A stretch of DNA of 64,000 nt, taken from assembly GCF_000527155.1 (NCBI RefSeq), contig NZ_AZUQ01000001.1, forward strand, positions 2,291,615 through 2,355,614, written 5' to 3'. Of the stretch, positions 1 to 9,734 are shown one piece after another (within the stretch, counting starts at the first letter, position 1; each line of letters begins with the position of its first letter). This DNA is from Haloglycomyces albus DSM 45210 (GTDB lineage: Bacteria; Actinomycetota; Actinomycetes; Mycobacteriales; Micromonosporaceae). The position numbers were made by a program, and so were the translations under genes. The notes beneath the pieces were generated by a model. The model was not told where the DNA came from. It saw only the letters and a program-made list of their open reading frames with translations, and made no database searches.

Positions 1-1
1 G

Positions 2-1753
2 GGAGCACGATTGCTCATGACCTACCTTGACGTAAAACGTCTTGCCTCCGAATCGGAATCCCGCGAAGAACATTTGGCGGCCATAGTGGATGCCTCGTCG
101 GACGCCGTGGTCATTACCGATGACGACTTCACGGTCCTCTGGGCCAGCGAAGGATCGGCGTGGGTTCCCAACGTATCGGTGGGGGAGTCGTTTCTGGCGG
201 CGATTTCGTTTGGGGATCGATCCTTCTGCCAGCAGCGCCTCCGTGAATTCCTTGCCAATCCCACAGGTCGATCCCGCTCGTCGTTCAGCTTCCGCTTGGA
301 AGATCGCAGGGGACGCTTGCGCAGAGTCGAAGTGACCGTAACCGACCGCAGGAGTGAACGCAGCCTATCGGGCATCGTCCTGCGTCTGGTGGATGTCGCC
401 GAACGGCACCAGCTGGAGGTGGAACTGGCGCGCCTGGCTTACAGCGATCCCTTGACCGGCCTGGCGAATCGGCGTGCCTTGCTGAGTCGCCTTGAAGAGG
501 TGGCGTTCCACAACAACGATCGCGTGATCTTGCTGTTGCTGGACCTCGACGGCTTTAAGAACGTCAACGATACCCGGGGACATGACCAGGGAGACGAGGT
601 CCTTCAAGAGGTGGCGCGCCGCATGCTCGACATGTTGCGCCCCACTGATGTCGCCGCACGACTGGGCGGAGACGAGTTCGCCGTGATGTTGCGATCGTCG
701 TGGGCCGACGCCCGTGCGCTCGCTGAGAAACTCGTGGACGAACTGTCCGAGCCCTATGAACTGGGTGAGGCACAGGTGGAGTTCGTGACCGCGAGCGTCG
801 GCCTAGCGGTGGTGGACGAAAGCGTCGAAAACCCGCAGACCTTGCTACGCAATGCGGATCTGGCATTGCGGTCGGCAAAACAGTCGGGGAAAAACAGGTG
901 TGAAACCTTCGACGCCGGGTTTGAGGCGCGACTGCGCCGCCGCAACGACGTCATCAAGAAACTTCGAGGTGCGATTGACCGAGGCGAGTTGGACGTCGTG
1001 TATCAGCCTATCGTGGCGGCCGATTCACTTCCGAACGATCTTTCGGTGGTGGGAGCCGAGGCGTTGATTAGATGGCATCATCCGTCGTTGGGCACCGTCA
1101 GCCCCGGGGAGTTCATTCCCGCCGCCTCCGAGGCGGGGCTGACCCATGACCTGGCGGTATGGATGGTGAAACAGGTAGCGCGACAACTGAATCAGTGGCG
1201 GTCCATCGCACCACGCCTGTGGGTATCGGTCAACGTCTCAGTCAAGGAGCTCCACACCTATCGGTTCGCCGAAGCGGTGAGCGAGCTGCTGATCGAGCAT
1301 GGCATCTCGCCCAAACGACTGGTCATTGAAGTGACCGAACACGACTTCTCACAACAGGTCGCCACGTTGATCGCTCAGCTGAAGGCGTTGCGGGCCGCCG
1401 GTGTGTCCATCGCCTTGGACGACTTCGGAGCGGGCTACTCGTCGTTGAACCAACTGGACCGGCTTCCCATCGACATTGTGAAAATCGACCGCGATCTGGT
1501 GGCCAAGGACGACGGCGACCTGGGGACGCTGGCGCCGGTCATCGTGGATCTGGGGCATCGCCTCGGGCTGACGGTCATCGCCGAGGGAATCGAGTCACGT
1601 CGGCAGTTGGATCTCATTACCGCCGAACAAAAACCATTGCTCCAGGGGTATCTTCTGGCCCGCCCCATGTTGAGCGGGGAGCTCGTGGAGCTCTTTGACC
1701 GGGCCGAATCCAATCCGGAACCCGACTCCGACACACCCTATTCCAAAGTTTGA
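2..1753 (+). CDS. PAS-GGDEF-EAL cyclic-di-GMP signalling protein (5' end probably missing)
   Basis: Bifunctional-type protein for cyclic-di-GMP turnover. Counting from the first possible start at base 11, a PAS-like sensor spans about residues 20-130, a GGDEF diguanylate cyclase domain about 140-300 and an EAL phosphodiesterase domain about 315-565. The GGDEF signature is intact (RLGGDEF, about 217-223) and is preceded by five residues by an RPTD motif that fits the RxxD inhibitory I-site. The EAL core is also intact (EALIRW near 350, DDFGAGYS near 470), so both activities are possible. The frame is open back to base 2 and the protein starts abruptly at the PAS region, so an N-terminal, perhaps membrane, part likely lies outside the window. 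The TTG at 11 and ATG at 17 are therefore not convincing starts. The stop lies 6 bp before the ilv promoter. Confidence 0.9.
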   Translation, partial: GARLLMTYLDVKRLASESESREEHLAAIVDASSDAVVITDDDFTVLWASEGSAWVPNVSVGESFLAAISFGDRSFCQQRLREFLANPTGRSRSSFSFRLEDRRGRLRRVEVTVTDRRSERSLSGIVLRLVDVAERHQLEVELARLAYSDPLTGLANRRALLSRLEEVAFHNNDRVILLLLDLDGFKNVNDTRGHDQGDEVLQEVARRMLDMLRPTDVAARLGGDEFAVMLRSSWADARALAEKLVDELSEPYELGEAQVEFVTASVGLAVVDESVENPQTLLRNADLALRSAKQSGKNRCETFDAGFEARLRRRNDVIKKLRGAIDRGELDVVYQPIVAADSLPNDLSVVGAEALIRWHHPSLGTVSPGEFIPAASEAGLTHDLAVWMVKQVARQLNQWRSIAPRLWVSVNVSVKELHTYRFAEAVSELLIEHGISPKRLVIEVTEHDFSQQVATLIAQLKALRAAGVSIALDDFGAGYSSLNQLDRLPIDIVKIDRDLVAKDDGDLGTLAPVIVDLGHRLGLTVIAEGIESRRQLDLITAEQKPLLQGYLLARPMLSGELVELFDRAESNPEPDSDTPYSKV

Positions 1754-1759
1754 GAAAAG

Positions 1760-1788
1760 TTGACTCACGAGCCGGAATCGTGCATCCT
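1760..1788 (+). promoter_or_regulatory. Promoter of the ilv leader, probably giving a leaderless transcript
   Basis: TTGACT (1760-1765) and CATCCT (1783-1788) are separated by exactly 17 bases. Transcription would be expected to start near 1795-1796, which is the A of the leader-peptide ATG at 1796. Leaderless mRNAs are common in actinobacteria. An AGGAGA stretch at 1789-1794 is too close to the ATG to be an ordinary ribosome-binding site, which favours the leaderless reading. This is inference from spacing only. Confidence 0.55.
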
Positions 1789-1795
1789 AGGAGAC

Positions 1796-1861
1796 ATGCA
1801 AAAGGGGAACTACCGTGAGATTACCGCCGCGTCGCGGCGGCTCATTGTAGTACTTACCTAG
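1796..1861 (+). CDS. ilv leader peptide (attenuation), 21 residues
   Basis: A 21-codon frame starts with ATG at 1796 and ends with TAG at 1859-1861. Its C-terminal part reads SRRLIVVLT, so five of the last six residues are Leu, Ile, Val, Val, Leu. This run of branched-chain codons sits directly before two hairpins and the ilvBNC genes. That is the classic arrangement for transcription attenuation: ribosome stalling at Leu/Ile/Val codons under starvation would prevent terminator folding. Comparable leaders precede ilvB in other actinobacteria. The stop codon overlaps the first base of the first hairpin. Confidence 0.8.
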   Translation: MQKGNYREITAASRRLIVVLT

Positions 1862-1924
1862 CGCACCGCCGATATTCCAGGCGGTGCGCTCGCCCCGTGC
1901 GTCTTAGCACGCGGGCGATTTTTT
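1861..1924 (+). terminator. Attenuator: two tandem hairpins upstream of ilvB
   Basis: Hairpin 1 pairs GCGCACCGCC (1861-1870) with GGCGGTGCGC (1880-1889), a perfect 10-bp stem. Hairpin 2 pairs CGCCCCGTGC (1891-1900) with GCACGCGGGCG (1907-1917), with one bulge, and is followed by a run of six T (1919-1924), so it is an intrinsic terminator. A GC-rich palindrome inside the leader coding region (about 1813-1830) could pair alternatively with hairpin 1. The arrangement fits control of ilvBNC by branched-chain aminoacyl-tRNA supply. Confidence 0.8.
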
Positions 1925-1979
1925 CTGCCTAGGGTATCGGCGCTAACCAGACCGTACTACTCCCGAAACGGATGGTCAC

Positions 1980-3803
1980 ATGAGTACCGAAGCGAAGGCC
2001 CAGCGCCCGAAACCTGCCAAACCGGCACCGCCGCCACGAATGCGGGAAACGGTGGACCCCACTTTCACCGGTGCCCAGCTCGTCGTTAAGTCACTGGCTC
2101 AACTCGACGTAGAAGCCGTATTCGGCATTCCCGGAGGGGCCATCCTCCCCACCTACGACCCGCTTTTGGACTCGGCCGACGTTCGTCATATTCTCGTGCG
2201 CCACGAACAGGGTGCCGGCCACGCTGCCACCGGCTATGCCGCTGCGACCGGACGTGTCGGAGTCTGTATGGCCACGTCGGGACCGGGAGCCACAAACCTG
2301 GTCACGACTCTGGCCGACGCGCATATGGATTCGGTTCCCATCGTGGCCATCACCGGTCAGGTCGCCTCCAACGCGATCGGCAGTGACGCCTTCCAAGAAG
2401 CGGATATCCACGGCATCACCATGCCCATCACCAAGCATTCGTACCTGGTGGAAAAAGTCGACGACATTCCGCGCATCCTGGCGGAGGCCTTTCACATCGC
2501 CGCGACGGGGCGCCCCGGTCCGGTATTGGTCGACATACCCAAGGACATACAGAGCGCCAAAACCGGTTTCCATTGGCCGCCAACCATGCACCTACCCGGG
2601 TACCGTCCCGTCACACAACCGCATTCCAAGCAGATCCGTGAGGCGGCCGCCCTGCTGGCCGAATCGAATCGACCGGTCATCTACGCGGGCGGCGGTGTCA
2701 TCAAATCCGAAGCACACGCCGAACTGCTCCACTTGGCCGATCGCAGCGGCGTCCCCGTCACCACCACGCTGATGGCCCGCGGCGCTTTCCCCGACGATCA
2801 CCCGCAGCACGTCGGAATGCCGGGAATGCACGGAACCGTGCCGGCCGTATACGCCCTGCAGAAGTCCGACCTTATTGTGGCGCTTGGTGCCAGGTTCGAC
2901 GACCGAGTCACCGGAAAACTGGATGCCTTCGCCCCTGACGCCAAGATCGTCCACGTCGACATCGATCCGGCCGAGATCGGGAAGAACCGGACCGCCGACG
3001 TTCCCATAGTCGGAGACTGCAAAGCAGCTCTCTCGGCCATTACCGAGGCCTACGAGCAGCAACGGCCGGACGCCTCACGCCTGCTTGCCTGGTGGGATCA
3101 ACTCAGCGACCTGCGTAAACGCTATCCGGTGGGTTACGACAAGAGCGACGAGACGAACCTCGTGCCGCAGTATGTGATTGAGCGCCTTGGAGCGCTGGCA
3201 CCGGAAGACACCATCTGGACGGCCGGAGTCGGACAGCATCAAATGTGGGCCAGCCAGTTCATCTCCTACAACCGACCAAAGACCTTCCTCAACTCCGGAG
3301 GGTTGGGAACGATGGGCTACGCCGTTCCAGCCGCCATGGGCGCCAAGCTCGGCTATCCCGACCAGTGCGTCTGGGCCATCGACGGCGACGGTTGTTTCCA
3401 GATGACCAATCAAGAGCTGGCCACCTGTGCCCTGGAAGGCCTTCCCATCAAGGTCGCCGTCATCAACAACGGAAACCTGGGAATGGTGCGACAATGGCAG
3501 ACTCTGTTCTACGACCAGCGTTATTCGAACACGGATCTGGGCACCCACGGCGCGGCGCGTATCCCGGATTTCGTCGCGCTTGCCGAGGCATTGGGATGTG
3601 TGGGGCTGCGCGCGGAGACCAGCGAAGAGGTCGATTCGGTTATTGAACAGGCCAACGCGATCAACGACCGTCCCGTCGTCGTCGATTTCACCGTAGGGAA
3701 GGACGCCATGGTGTGGCCGATGGTGCCCGCCGGGCTCTCCAACGACGAAATCCTCTACGCCCGTGATCTCCGCCCCCAATTCGATGAAGACGAGGACTGT
3801 TAG
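1980..3803 (+). CDS. ilvB: Acetolactate synthase, large catalytic subunit
   Basis: Thiamine-diphosphate and FAD-dependent enzyme that condenses two pyruvates to acetolactate, or pyruvate with 2-oxobutyrate to acetohydroxybutyrate, the first common step of valine, leucine and isoleucine synthesis. It has 607 residues, typical for the family. The catalytic ThDP glutamate lies in [14 protein letters not shown] (about E76), the central FAD/Rossmann-like domain contains [13 protein letters not shown], and the C-terminal ThDP motif runs from [12 protein letters not shown] to the asparagines of [12 protein letters not shown] (about 460-500). An extra Pro/Lys-rich tail of about 25 residues precedes the first domain. 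It is first gene of ilvBNC, 2 bp before ilvN, and lies behind the leader-peptide attenuator. Confidence 0.97.
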   Translation: MSTEAKAQRPKPAKPAPPPRMRETVDPTFTGAQLVVKSLAQLDVEAVFGIPGGAILPTYDPLLDSADVRHILVRHEQGAGHAATGYAAATGRVGVCMATSGPGATNLVTTLADAHMDSVPIVAITGQVASNAIGSDAFQEADIHGITMPITKHSYLVEKVDDIPRILAEAFHIAATGRPGPVLVDIPKDIQSAKTGFHWPPTMHLPGYRPVTQPHSKQIREAAALLAESNRPVIYAGGGVIKSEAHAELLHLADRSGVPVTTTLMARGAFPDDHPQHVGMPGMHGTVPAVYALQKSDLIVALGARFDDRVTGKLDAFAPDAKIVHVDIDPAEIGKNRTADVPIVGDCKAALSAITEAYEQQRPDASRLLAWWDQLSDLRKRYPVGYDKSDETNLVPQYVIERLGALAPEDTIWTAGVGQHQMWASQFISYNRPKTFLNSGGLGTMGYAVPAAMGAKLGYPDQCVWAIDGDGCFQMTNQELATCALEGLPIKVAVINNGNLGMVRQWQTLFYDQRYSNTDLGTHGAARIPDFVALAEALGCVGLRAETSEEVDSVIEQANAINDRPVVVDFTVGKDAMVWPMVPAGLSNDEILYARDLRPQFDEDEDC

Positions 3804-3805
3804 CC

Positions 3806-5352
<1,547 letters not shown>

Positions 5353-5375
5353 GGGACTGCCCGAACGTACGGTTA

Positions 5376-5409
5376 AACCGGCGCCGGGGTGAACCCCTCG
5401 GTGCCGGTT
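5376..5409 (+). terminator. Hairpin after ilvC
   Basis: AACCGGC...GCCGGTT forms a long GC-rich stem with a TGAA loop and a few mismatches, 24 bp after the ilvC stop. There is no T-run, so it would be a hairpin-only terminator as often seen in actinobacteria, or an mRNA-stabilising 3' end. Confidence 0.55.
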
Positions 5410-5538
5410 CGTCCTTTGGTGACTTTGGACCAGTGTCGTTCTCACCGGCAATGATATCGCTGTAGCAATTCGAGAGTGCCGATCACATGGACACTAAAAC
5501 GAATGGATCGTTCGCGGGGGCGTGGCTACCATAAGCGA

Positions 5539-5898
5539 ATGGATCTCATTTGGCACGTCACTCGGGCGTCGGATTGGCACGTGGCCCAGGACAACGGCGA
5601 GTACACCGTTTCCACAAAGGGGATATCCCTGGCGCAGCAAGGGTTTATTCACGCTAGCCTGGCGCATCAGGTTGCCAGGGTCGCCAACGTCGTCCACGTG
5701 GACGACAATGACCTCATCGTGCTCGGAATCGATGTGGCCAGGCTCGGCGCACCGGTGAAGTATGAAGCTCCGCCGGATGAGGACGAGGAATTCCCACATA
5801 TTTACGGACCGCTGAACCTCAATGCCGTGGTGTCCGTGCAACCGCTTTTGCGAGGCAAGGACGGCCGCTTTTCCTTCGCGGCGGAAAACGTCGGCTAG
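5539..5898 (+). CDS. DUF952 family protein
   Basis: A 119-residue protein starting at MDLIWHVTRASDW, matching the DUF952 family pattern: an N-terminal W/YH motif, a central GFIHAS motif near residue 37 and a C-terminal HIYGPLNLNAVV. The family is widespread, small and cytosolic, and its biochemical role is not established. The frame is open further upstream, but the family begins at this methionine, so the start at 5539 is preferred. It stands alone between the ilv operon and a convergent mutase gene. Confidence 0.75.
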   Translation: MDLIWHVTRASDWHVAQDNGEYTVSTKGISLAQQGFIHASLAHQVARVANVVHVDDNDLIVLGIDVARLGAPVKYEAPPDEDEEFPHIYGPLNLNAVVSVQPLLRGKDGRFSFAAENVG

Positions 5899-5910
5899 GT
5901 GCGGCATTAT

Positions 5911-5936
5911 GGGTGCCGGAGCGGTACTCCGGCACC
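5911..5936. terminator. Bidirectional terminator between convergent genes
   Basis: GGTGCCGGA at 5912-5920 and CTCCGGCACC at 5927-5936 form a near-perfect stem around a GCGGTA loop. It sits in the 45-bp gap between the stops of the DUF952 gene (+) and the phosphohexomutase gene (-) and would serve both. Confidence 0.65.
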
Positions 5937-5943
5937 GCAGGAC

Positions 5944-7608
5944 CTAGTTGATACCCAATGTGCTACGTACCTCGGTCCGCAACTGTTCGAGGCGATCACT
6001 CGCCTGACGGCGCGCTGCGGTGACGTCGCCCGCCGCATCCAGCCGGACCTCCAGGTAGGCCTTGAGCTTCGGTTCGGTTCCCGAAGGACGCACGACCAGT
6101 CGAACGCTATCGGTCTTGACGGTCACCACGTCCGTTTCCGGAGCCAGGTCGACGTAGTCCACTACCGGCTCGGACAGCAGCGTTTCAGGACGTTCGGCCC
6201 GCAGCCGCTCCATAATCGCGGTGATTTCGGCGGTTTCGTCGACCCGGACCGACACCTGGCCGGTCGCATATACGCCGTGGCGCTCGGCCAATTCGTCGAG
6301 GCGGTCGAAAACGGTCTTGTCCTGGGAACGTAGTTCACCGGCGATTTCGCAGACCGACAGGGCGGCCGCGATGCCGTCCTTATCGCGCGCCACCGTCGGT
6401 GCGACGCAGTAGCCCAGTGCCTCTTCAAAGCCAAAAGCCAGGTCGTCAGCCGCGCGAGCGATCCACTTGAAACCGGTCAGCGATTCGGCGTAGGGAACCT
6501 CGTTGTCTCGGCACATCCGCTCCAGCTGGGTCGTCGACACGATCGTCGTCACGTAAGTGCCGCTCCGGCCCTGGTGCATGAGGTGATCGGCGAGCAGGAC
6601 GCCGACTTCGTTTCCGGTCAACGCACGCCATTCTCCTGTTGCGGTGGGCGCGGCGACCGCACAGCGATCAGCGTCGGGGTCGAGTGCGACGGCGACGTCG
6701 GCCTTCCGTTCGCGTGCGAGATCGAGTAGCCGGTCCATCGCGCCGGGCTCCTCCGGGTTGGGGAAGGAGACGGTCGAAAAATCGGGGTCGGGTTCGGCCT
6801 GTGAGGGGACCAAGGTCGGTTCGTCGAAGCCCGCCTGATAAATCGCCTCTACCAGCGTCGACCCGCCTACGCCGTGCATGGGCGTGGCGACCACGGACAG
6901 GTCCTTGGGACTCTTGGGGTCGACGATCGCGCTGACGGCGTCGATGTAGCCGGCGGTGATGCTGAGGGGAAGAGTCGTATAGAACTCGTCGACGGGAAGG
7001 TCCGCCAAGGATCCCACTCGTTGAATGGCGGCCTCGATGTCGCGGTCCGCCGGTGGGGCGATTTGGGCGGCGGCCCCGCGCTTTCCTCCGAGCTGCTCGC
7101 CGAGGTAAACCTTGTAACCGTTGTCCTGTGGGGGGTTGTGGCTGGCAGTGACCATAACGCCCGCGACGGCATTGAGCTCGTTGACCGCCCAGGCGAGCAG
7201 TGGAGTGGGAACGGTATGGGGCATCAGGTAGGCGTAACGGCCCGACCCTTGGATGATCCGAGCGCTTTGCTGCGCGAACTTCTCAGATCCGTATCGGGCG
7301 TCGTAACCGATGACGACGGGGCCTTGGGCCTCGTTCTCGTTCAGCCAGTCCGCGAGTCCCGCCGCGGCCGTGGACACGACGGCCAGATTCATACCGTTCG
7401 GTCCTGCCCGTAGCCGGCCGCGTAGTCCGGCCGTACCGAAGGTGAGTCGGCCGGAGAATCGGTCGGCGAGGTCGTCGGCGCTGTCGGGCCACTGTTTGAG
7501 GAGGGAGTCGAGTTCTTCCCGGTCTTCGGAGTCGGGGTCGTCGGCGATCCAGTCGCTCACTGCTTGTTTGAGTTCGTCGAGATTGAGCTCGTTTGTCATG
7601 CTCTTCAT
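5944..7608 (-). CDS. Phosphoglucomutase/phosphomannomutase (phospho-sugar mutase)
   Basis: Alpha-D-phosphohexomutase interconverting hexose 1- and 6-phosphates, feeding glycogen, cell-wall sugars and nucleotide sugars. At 554 residues it has the four-domain layout. The phosphoserine loop is TASHNPPQDNGYKVY (about 145), the metal loop is DPDADRC (about 300), the sugar-binding loop is FEEALGYC (about 385), and the phosphate-binding loop of domain 4 is RPSGTEPKLKAY (about 505). The size and the D-P-D-A-D-R form resemble the actinobacterial PmmB/PGM-2 subgroup; which sugar is preferred cannot be read from sequence. The start could be 7608 or the second ATG at 7599. It is monocistronic and convergent with the DUF952 gene. 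Confidence 0.9.
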   Translation of the reverse strand: MKSMTNELNLDELKQAVSDWIADDPDSEDREELDSLLKQWPDSADDLADRFSGRLTFGTAGLRGRLRAGPNGMNLAVVSTAAAGLADWLNENEAQGPVVIGYDARYGSEKFAQQSARIIQGSGRYAYLMPHTVPTPLLAWAVNELNAVAGVMVTASHNPPQDNGYKVYLGEQLGGKRGAAAQIAPPADRDIEAAIQRVGSLADLPVDEFYTTLPLSITAGYIDAVSAIVDPKSPKDLSVVATPMHGVGGSTLVEAIYQAGFDEPTLVPSQAEPDPDFSTVSFPNPEEPGAMDRLLDLARERKADVAVALDPDADRCAVAAPTATGEWRALTGNEVGVLLADHLMHQGRSGTYVTTIVSTTQLERMCRDNEVPYAESLTGFKWIARAADDLAFGFEEALGYCVAPTVARDKDGIAAALSVCEIAGELRSQDKTVFDRLDELAERHGVYATGQVSVRVDETAEITAIMERLRAERPETLLSEPVVDYVDLAPETDVVTVKTDSVRLVVRPSGTEPKLKAYLEVRLDAAGDVTAARRQASDRLEQLRTEVRSTLGIN

Positions 7609-8007
7609 TTTTCCACGTTGCTTGTGTCGACGGCGTCAAGCGGACCGGGAAAGGGACGTGGTCAGAGGCTGATCCAGGTAGAACGATCGCCATACGGGGT
7701 GTTAAACTGTGATGTGATATTAGTCCTATGAGTCGGTGATCGGATGAATCGTGCGCTGTTCCCGGTGGCTGACGTGATCGTGGTGTGGTCGAACGTGCTT
7801 TTTCGCATGTGACGGGCGCATCATGATTCGGTGTCGTTGGGGTCTCGGGGTCTTCCTGAGGGGTATGGATGACAATTGATCTGATTTAATGAAATATGAA
7901 GGTAGCGCGTAAGTCCTGGAGGTCTGTGGTTGACGGTACCAAAGGCGACACGACGTGCGGCGTACCCTGTAGTGCACGACCCTACCCGCCCCCGGAGGTT
8001 GCCAACG
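7609..8007. other. 399-bp divergent intergenic region
   Basis: It carries the upstream regions of the phosphohexomutase gene (-) and the GntR-type regulator gene (+). It is locally AT-richer around 7705-7735 and 7870-7900, as expected for promoters. A GntR frame is open from 7930, but the strong ribosome-binding site lies later. I see no RNA gene or repeat here. Confidence 0.5.
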
Positions 8008-8673
8008 ATGGCTATTGAATCGGCTCGCAAGACGGGCCTGGTGGACCATGTTATCGAGCAGTTGCGTGCTCAAGTGACCTCCGGCGAATGGCCGGTCGGC
8101 TCGCGCATTCCTCCGGAAACCGAGTTGATCGATCTACTGGGAGTGGGGCGCAATACCCTGCGCGAAGGGGTTCGGGTGCTGGTCCATTCCGGCCTTCTGG
8201 AAGTTCAGCAGGGGTCGGGAACCTTCGTCGTCAGCCGCTCCGAAGCCACCGCCACCGTCCGCGAGAGAATTGCCTCGTCGCACGCGGCCGACACCATGGA
8301 GGTCCGTCGGGGACTTGAGCTTGAAGCCGCCCGACTGGCGGCTCTGCGCCGCACCGATGCCGATATCGTCAACCTGCGCGAGGCGCTCGCCAATCGTGAG
8401 GCGGCATTTCATTCGCGTGACTCCGAGCAGTTCGTCAAGGCCGACATTGCCGTCCATCAGGCCGTGGCCGATGCGAGTCACAATCAACTTCTATCGGATC
8501 TGTATCGGGAACTGTCGGAATCGCTGTACGAGACGGTTCGGGCCGGCTTGGGCGATGACTTCAACGGGCCCCATATTGATCACAGCAAGGCCATCGAGGC
8601 GATCGTCTCCGGAGACGTGGACGCCGCGGTTGCCGAAACAATGGCCTATATGCGGGAATTGATCGACAGCTAG
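8008..8673 (+). CDS. GntR-family (FadR-like) transcriptional regulator
   Basis: A 221-residue regulator with an N-terminal winged helix-turn-helix (about 10-75; GSRIPPETELIDLLGVGRNTLREGVRVLVHSG is split over its helices) followed by an all-helical FCD effector domain (about 95-215) with conserved metal or ligand positions such as D..H in the DIAVHQAV helix. The effector is unknown; FCD members often sense organic acids. The frame is open 26 codons upstream, but GGAGG at 7994-7998 sits 9 bp before the ATG at 8008, which fixes the start. It could regulate the adjacent deoC-ALDH genes, which begin 132 bp downstream on the same strand. Confidence 0.9.
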   Translation: MAIESARKTGLVDHVIEQLRAQVTSGEWPVGSRIPPETELIDLLGVGRNTLREGVRVLVHSGLLEVQQGSGTFVVSRSEATATVRERIASSHAADTMEVRRGLELEAARLAALRRTDADIVNLREALANREAAFHSRDSEQFVKADIAVHQAVADASHNQLLSDLYRELSESLYETVRAGLGDDFNGPHIDHSKAIEAIVSGDVDAAVAETMAYMRELIDS

Positions 8674-8700
8674 GTCGTCTCCCCGCGAGATCACGTTCTC

Positions 8701-8746
8701 AGAGTTTCAGTGCGCCGTTCGGCGGCGTGAGCCGCCGAAGAACTCT
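8701..8746 (+). terminator. Terminator after the GntR gene
   Basis: TTCGGCGGC (8718-8726) pairs with GCCGCCGAA (8731-8739) around a GTGA loop, and flanking AGAGTT/AACTCT extends the stem. It separates the regulator gene from deoC. Confidence 0.6.
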
Positions 8747-8797
8747 ATCCTGAAAGCGGCACCGGCCCGTGGCTAAGATAAAAGGTTTTCAGGTATC

Positions 8798-8812
8798 ATC
8801 CCATCATGGGAT
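8798..8812. promoter_or_regulatory. Palindrome across the deoC start codon
   Basis: ATCCCAT-C-ATGGGAT is a perfect 7+7 inverted repeat centred one base before the deoC ATG (8806). It could be an operator, for instance for the neighbouring GntR-type regulator, or a start-site hairpin. A TAAGAT at 8774-8779 resembles a -10 box upstream. Confidence 0.35.
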
Positions 8813-9732
8813 CAATTTCAGGTAGCGTTACCAGCGGCGCTAACGCCGCCGCTCTCGTGCGCACCTTGCCGCGTATCGACGCCCAGGGACTCGAAGCACG
8901 AGCTGCCGACCTGTCGACCAGGTCGATTAAGAAAGACAGTAAGGCGCGGGCCATTGACCTGGCCATCAGCATGGTGGACCTGACCACTCTAGAAGGGGCC
9001 GATACCCCCGGAAAGGTCCGCACCCTGTGCACCAAGGCGAAGAATCCCGGCAGTGGATCGGGTCCGGTAGCCGCCGTCTGCGTCTATCCCGCCATGGTCG
9101 CCACCGCACGTGACGCACTGGCCGGAAGTGGAGTCAACATCGCTTCGGTGGCGACGGCCTTTCCGTCCGGGCAGGTACCCTTGCACGTCAAACTGGACGA
9201 CACCCGAGCGGCCGTCGAAGCCGGGGCGACCGAAATCGACATGGTCATTAACCGAGGCGCCTTCCTGAGCGGAGACTTGGAAACCGTCTTCGACGAAATC
9301 GTCGCCGTCAAGGCCGTCTGCGGCAATGCTCACCTGAAGGTCATCCTGGAAACGGGCGAACTGGGCACGTACGACAATATCCGTCGCGCCTCCTGGCTGG
9401 CCATGTACGCCGGGGCCGATTTCATCAAGACCTCGACCGGTAAGGTCGCCCCCGCCGCGACCCTCCCGGTGACCCTGTTGATGATGCAGGCGGTGCGTGA
9501 CTTCCGCGCCGAGACGGGAACTCAGATCGGAGTCAAACCCGCGGGCGGGATCCGGACGACCAAGGACGCCGTCAAGTACCTCGTCACGGTCAACGAAACC
9601 CTCGGCGACGAATGGCTCAACCCGGGATGGTTCCGTTTCGGAGCCTCCAGTCTGCTCAACGACCTGCTCATGCAGCGACAGAAGCTCGCCAGCGGTCACT
9701 ACTCCGGCCCCAACTACGTCACGGTGGATTAA
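8806..9732 (+). CDS. deoC: Deoxyribose-phosphate aldolase
   Basis: Class I aldolase cleaving 2-deoxyribose 5-phosphate to glyceraldehyde 3-phosphate and acetaldehyde in deoxynucleoside catabolism. The 308-residue form is longer than the E. coli enzyme, as in actinobacteria and animals. The Schiff-base lysine is K208 in DFIKTSTGK and the second catalytic lysine is K244 in GVKPAGGIR; D in EIDMVINRG completes the set. It is followed after 2 bp by an aldehyde dehydrogenase gene, which suggests that the acetaldehyde released is oxidised in the same pathway. Confidence 0.95.
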   Translation: MGSISGSVTSGANAAALVRTLPRIDAQGLEARAADLSTRSIKKDSKARAIDLAISMVDLTTLEGADTPGKVRTLCTKAKNPGSGSGPVAAVCVYPAMVATARDALAGSGVNIASVATAFPSGQVPLHVKLDDTRAAVEAGATEIDMVINRGAFLSGDLETVFDEIVAVKAVCGNAHLKVILETGELGTYDNIRRASWLAMYAGADFIKTSTGKVAPAATLPVTLLMMQAVRDFRAETGTQIGVKPAGGIRTTKDAVKYLVTVNETLGDEWLNPGWFRFGASSLLNDLLMQRQKLASGHYSGPNYVTVD

Positions 9733-9734
9733 CA

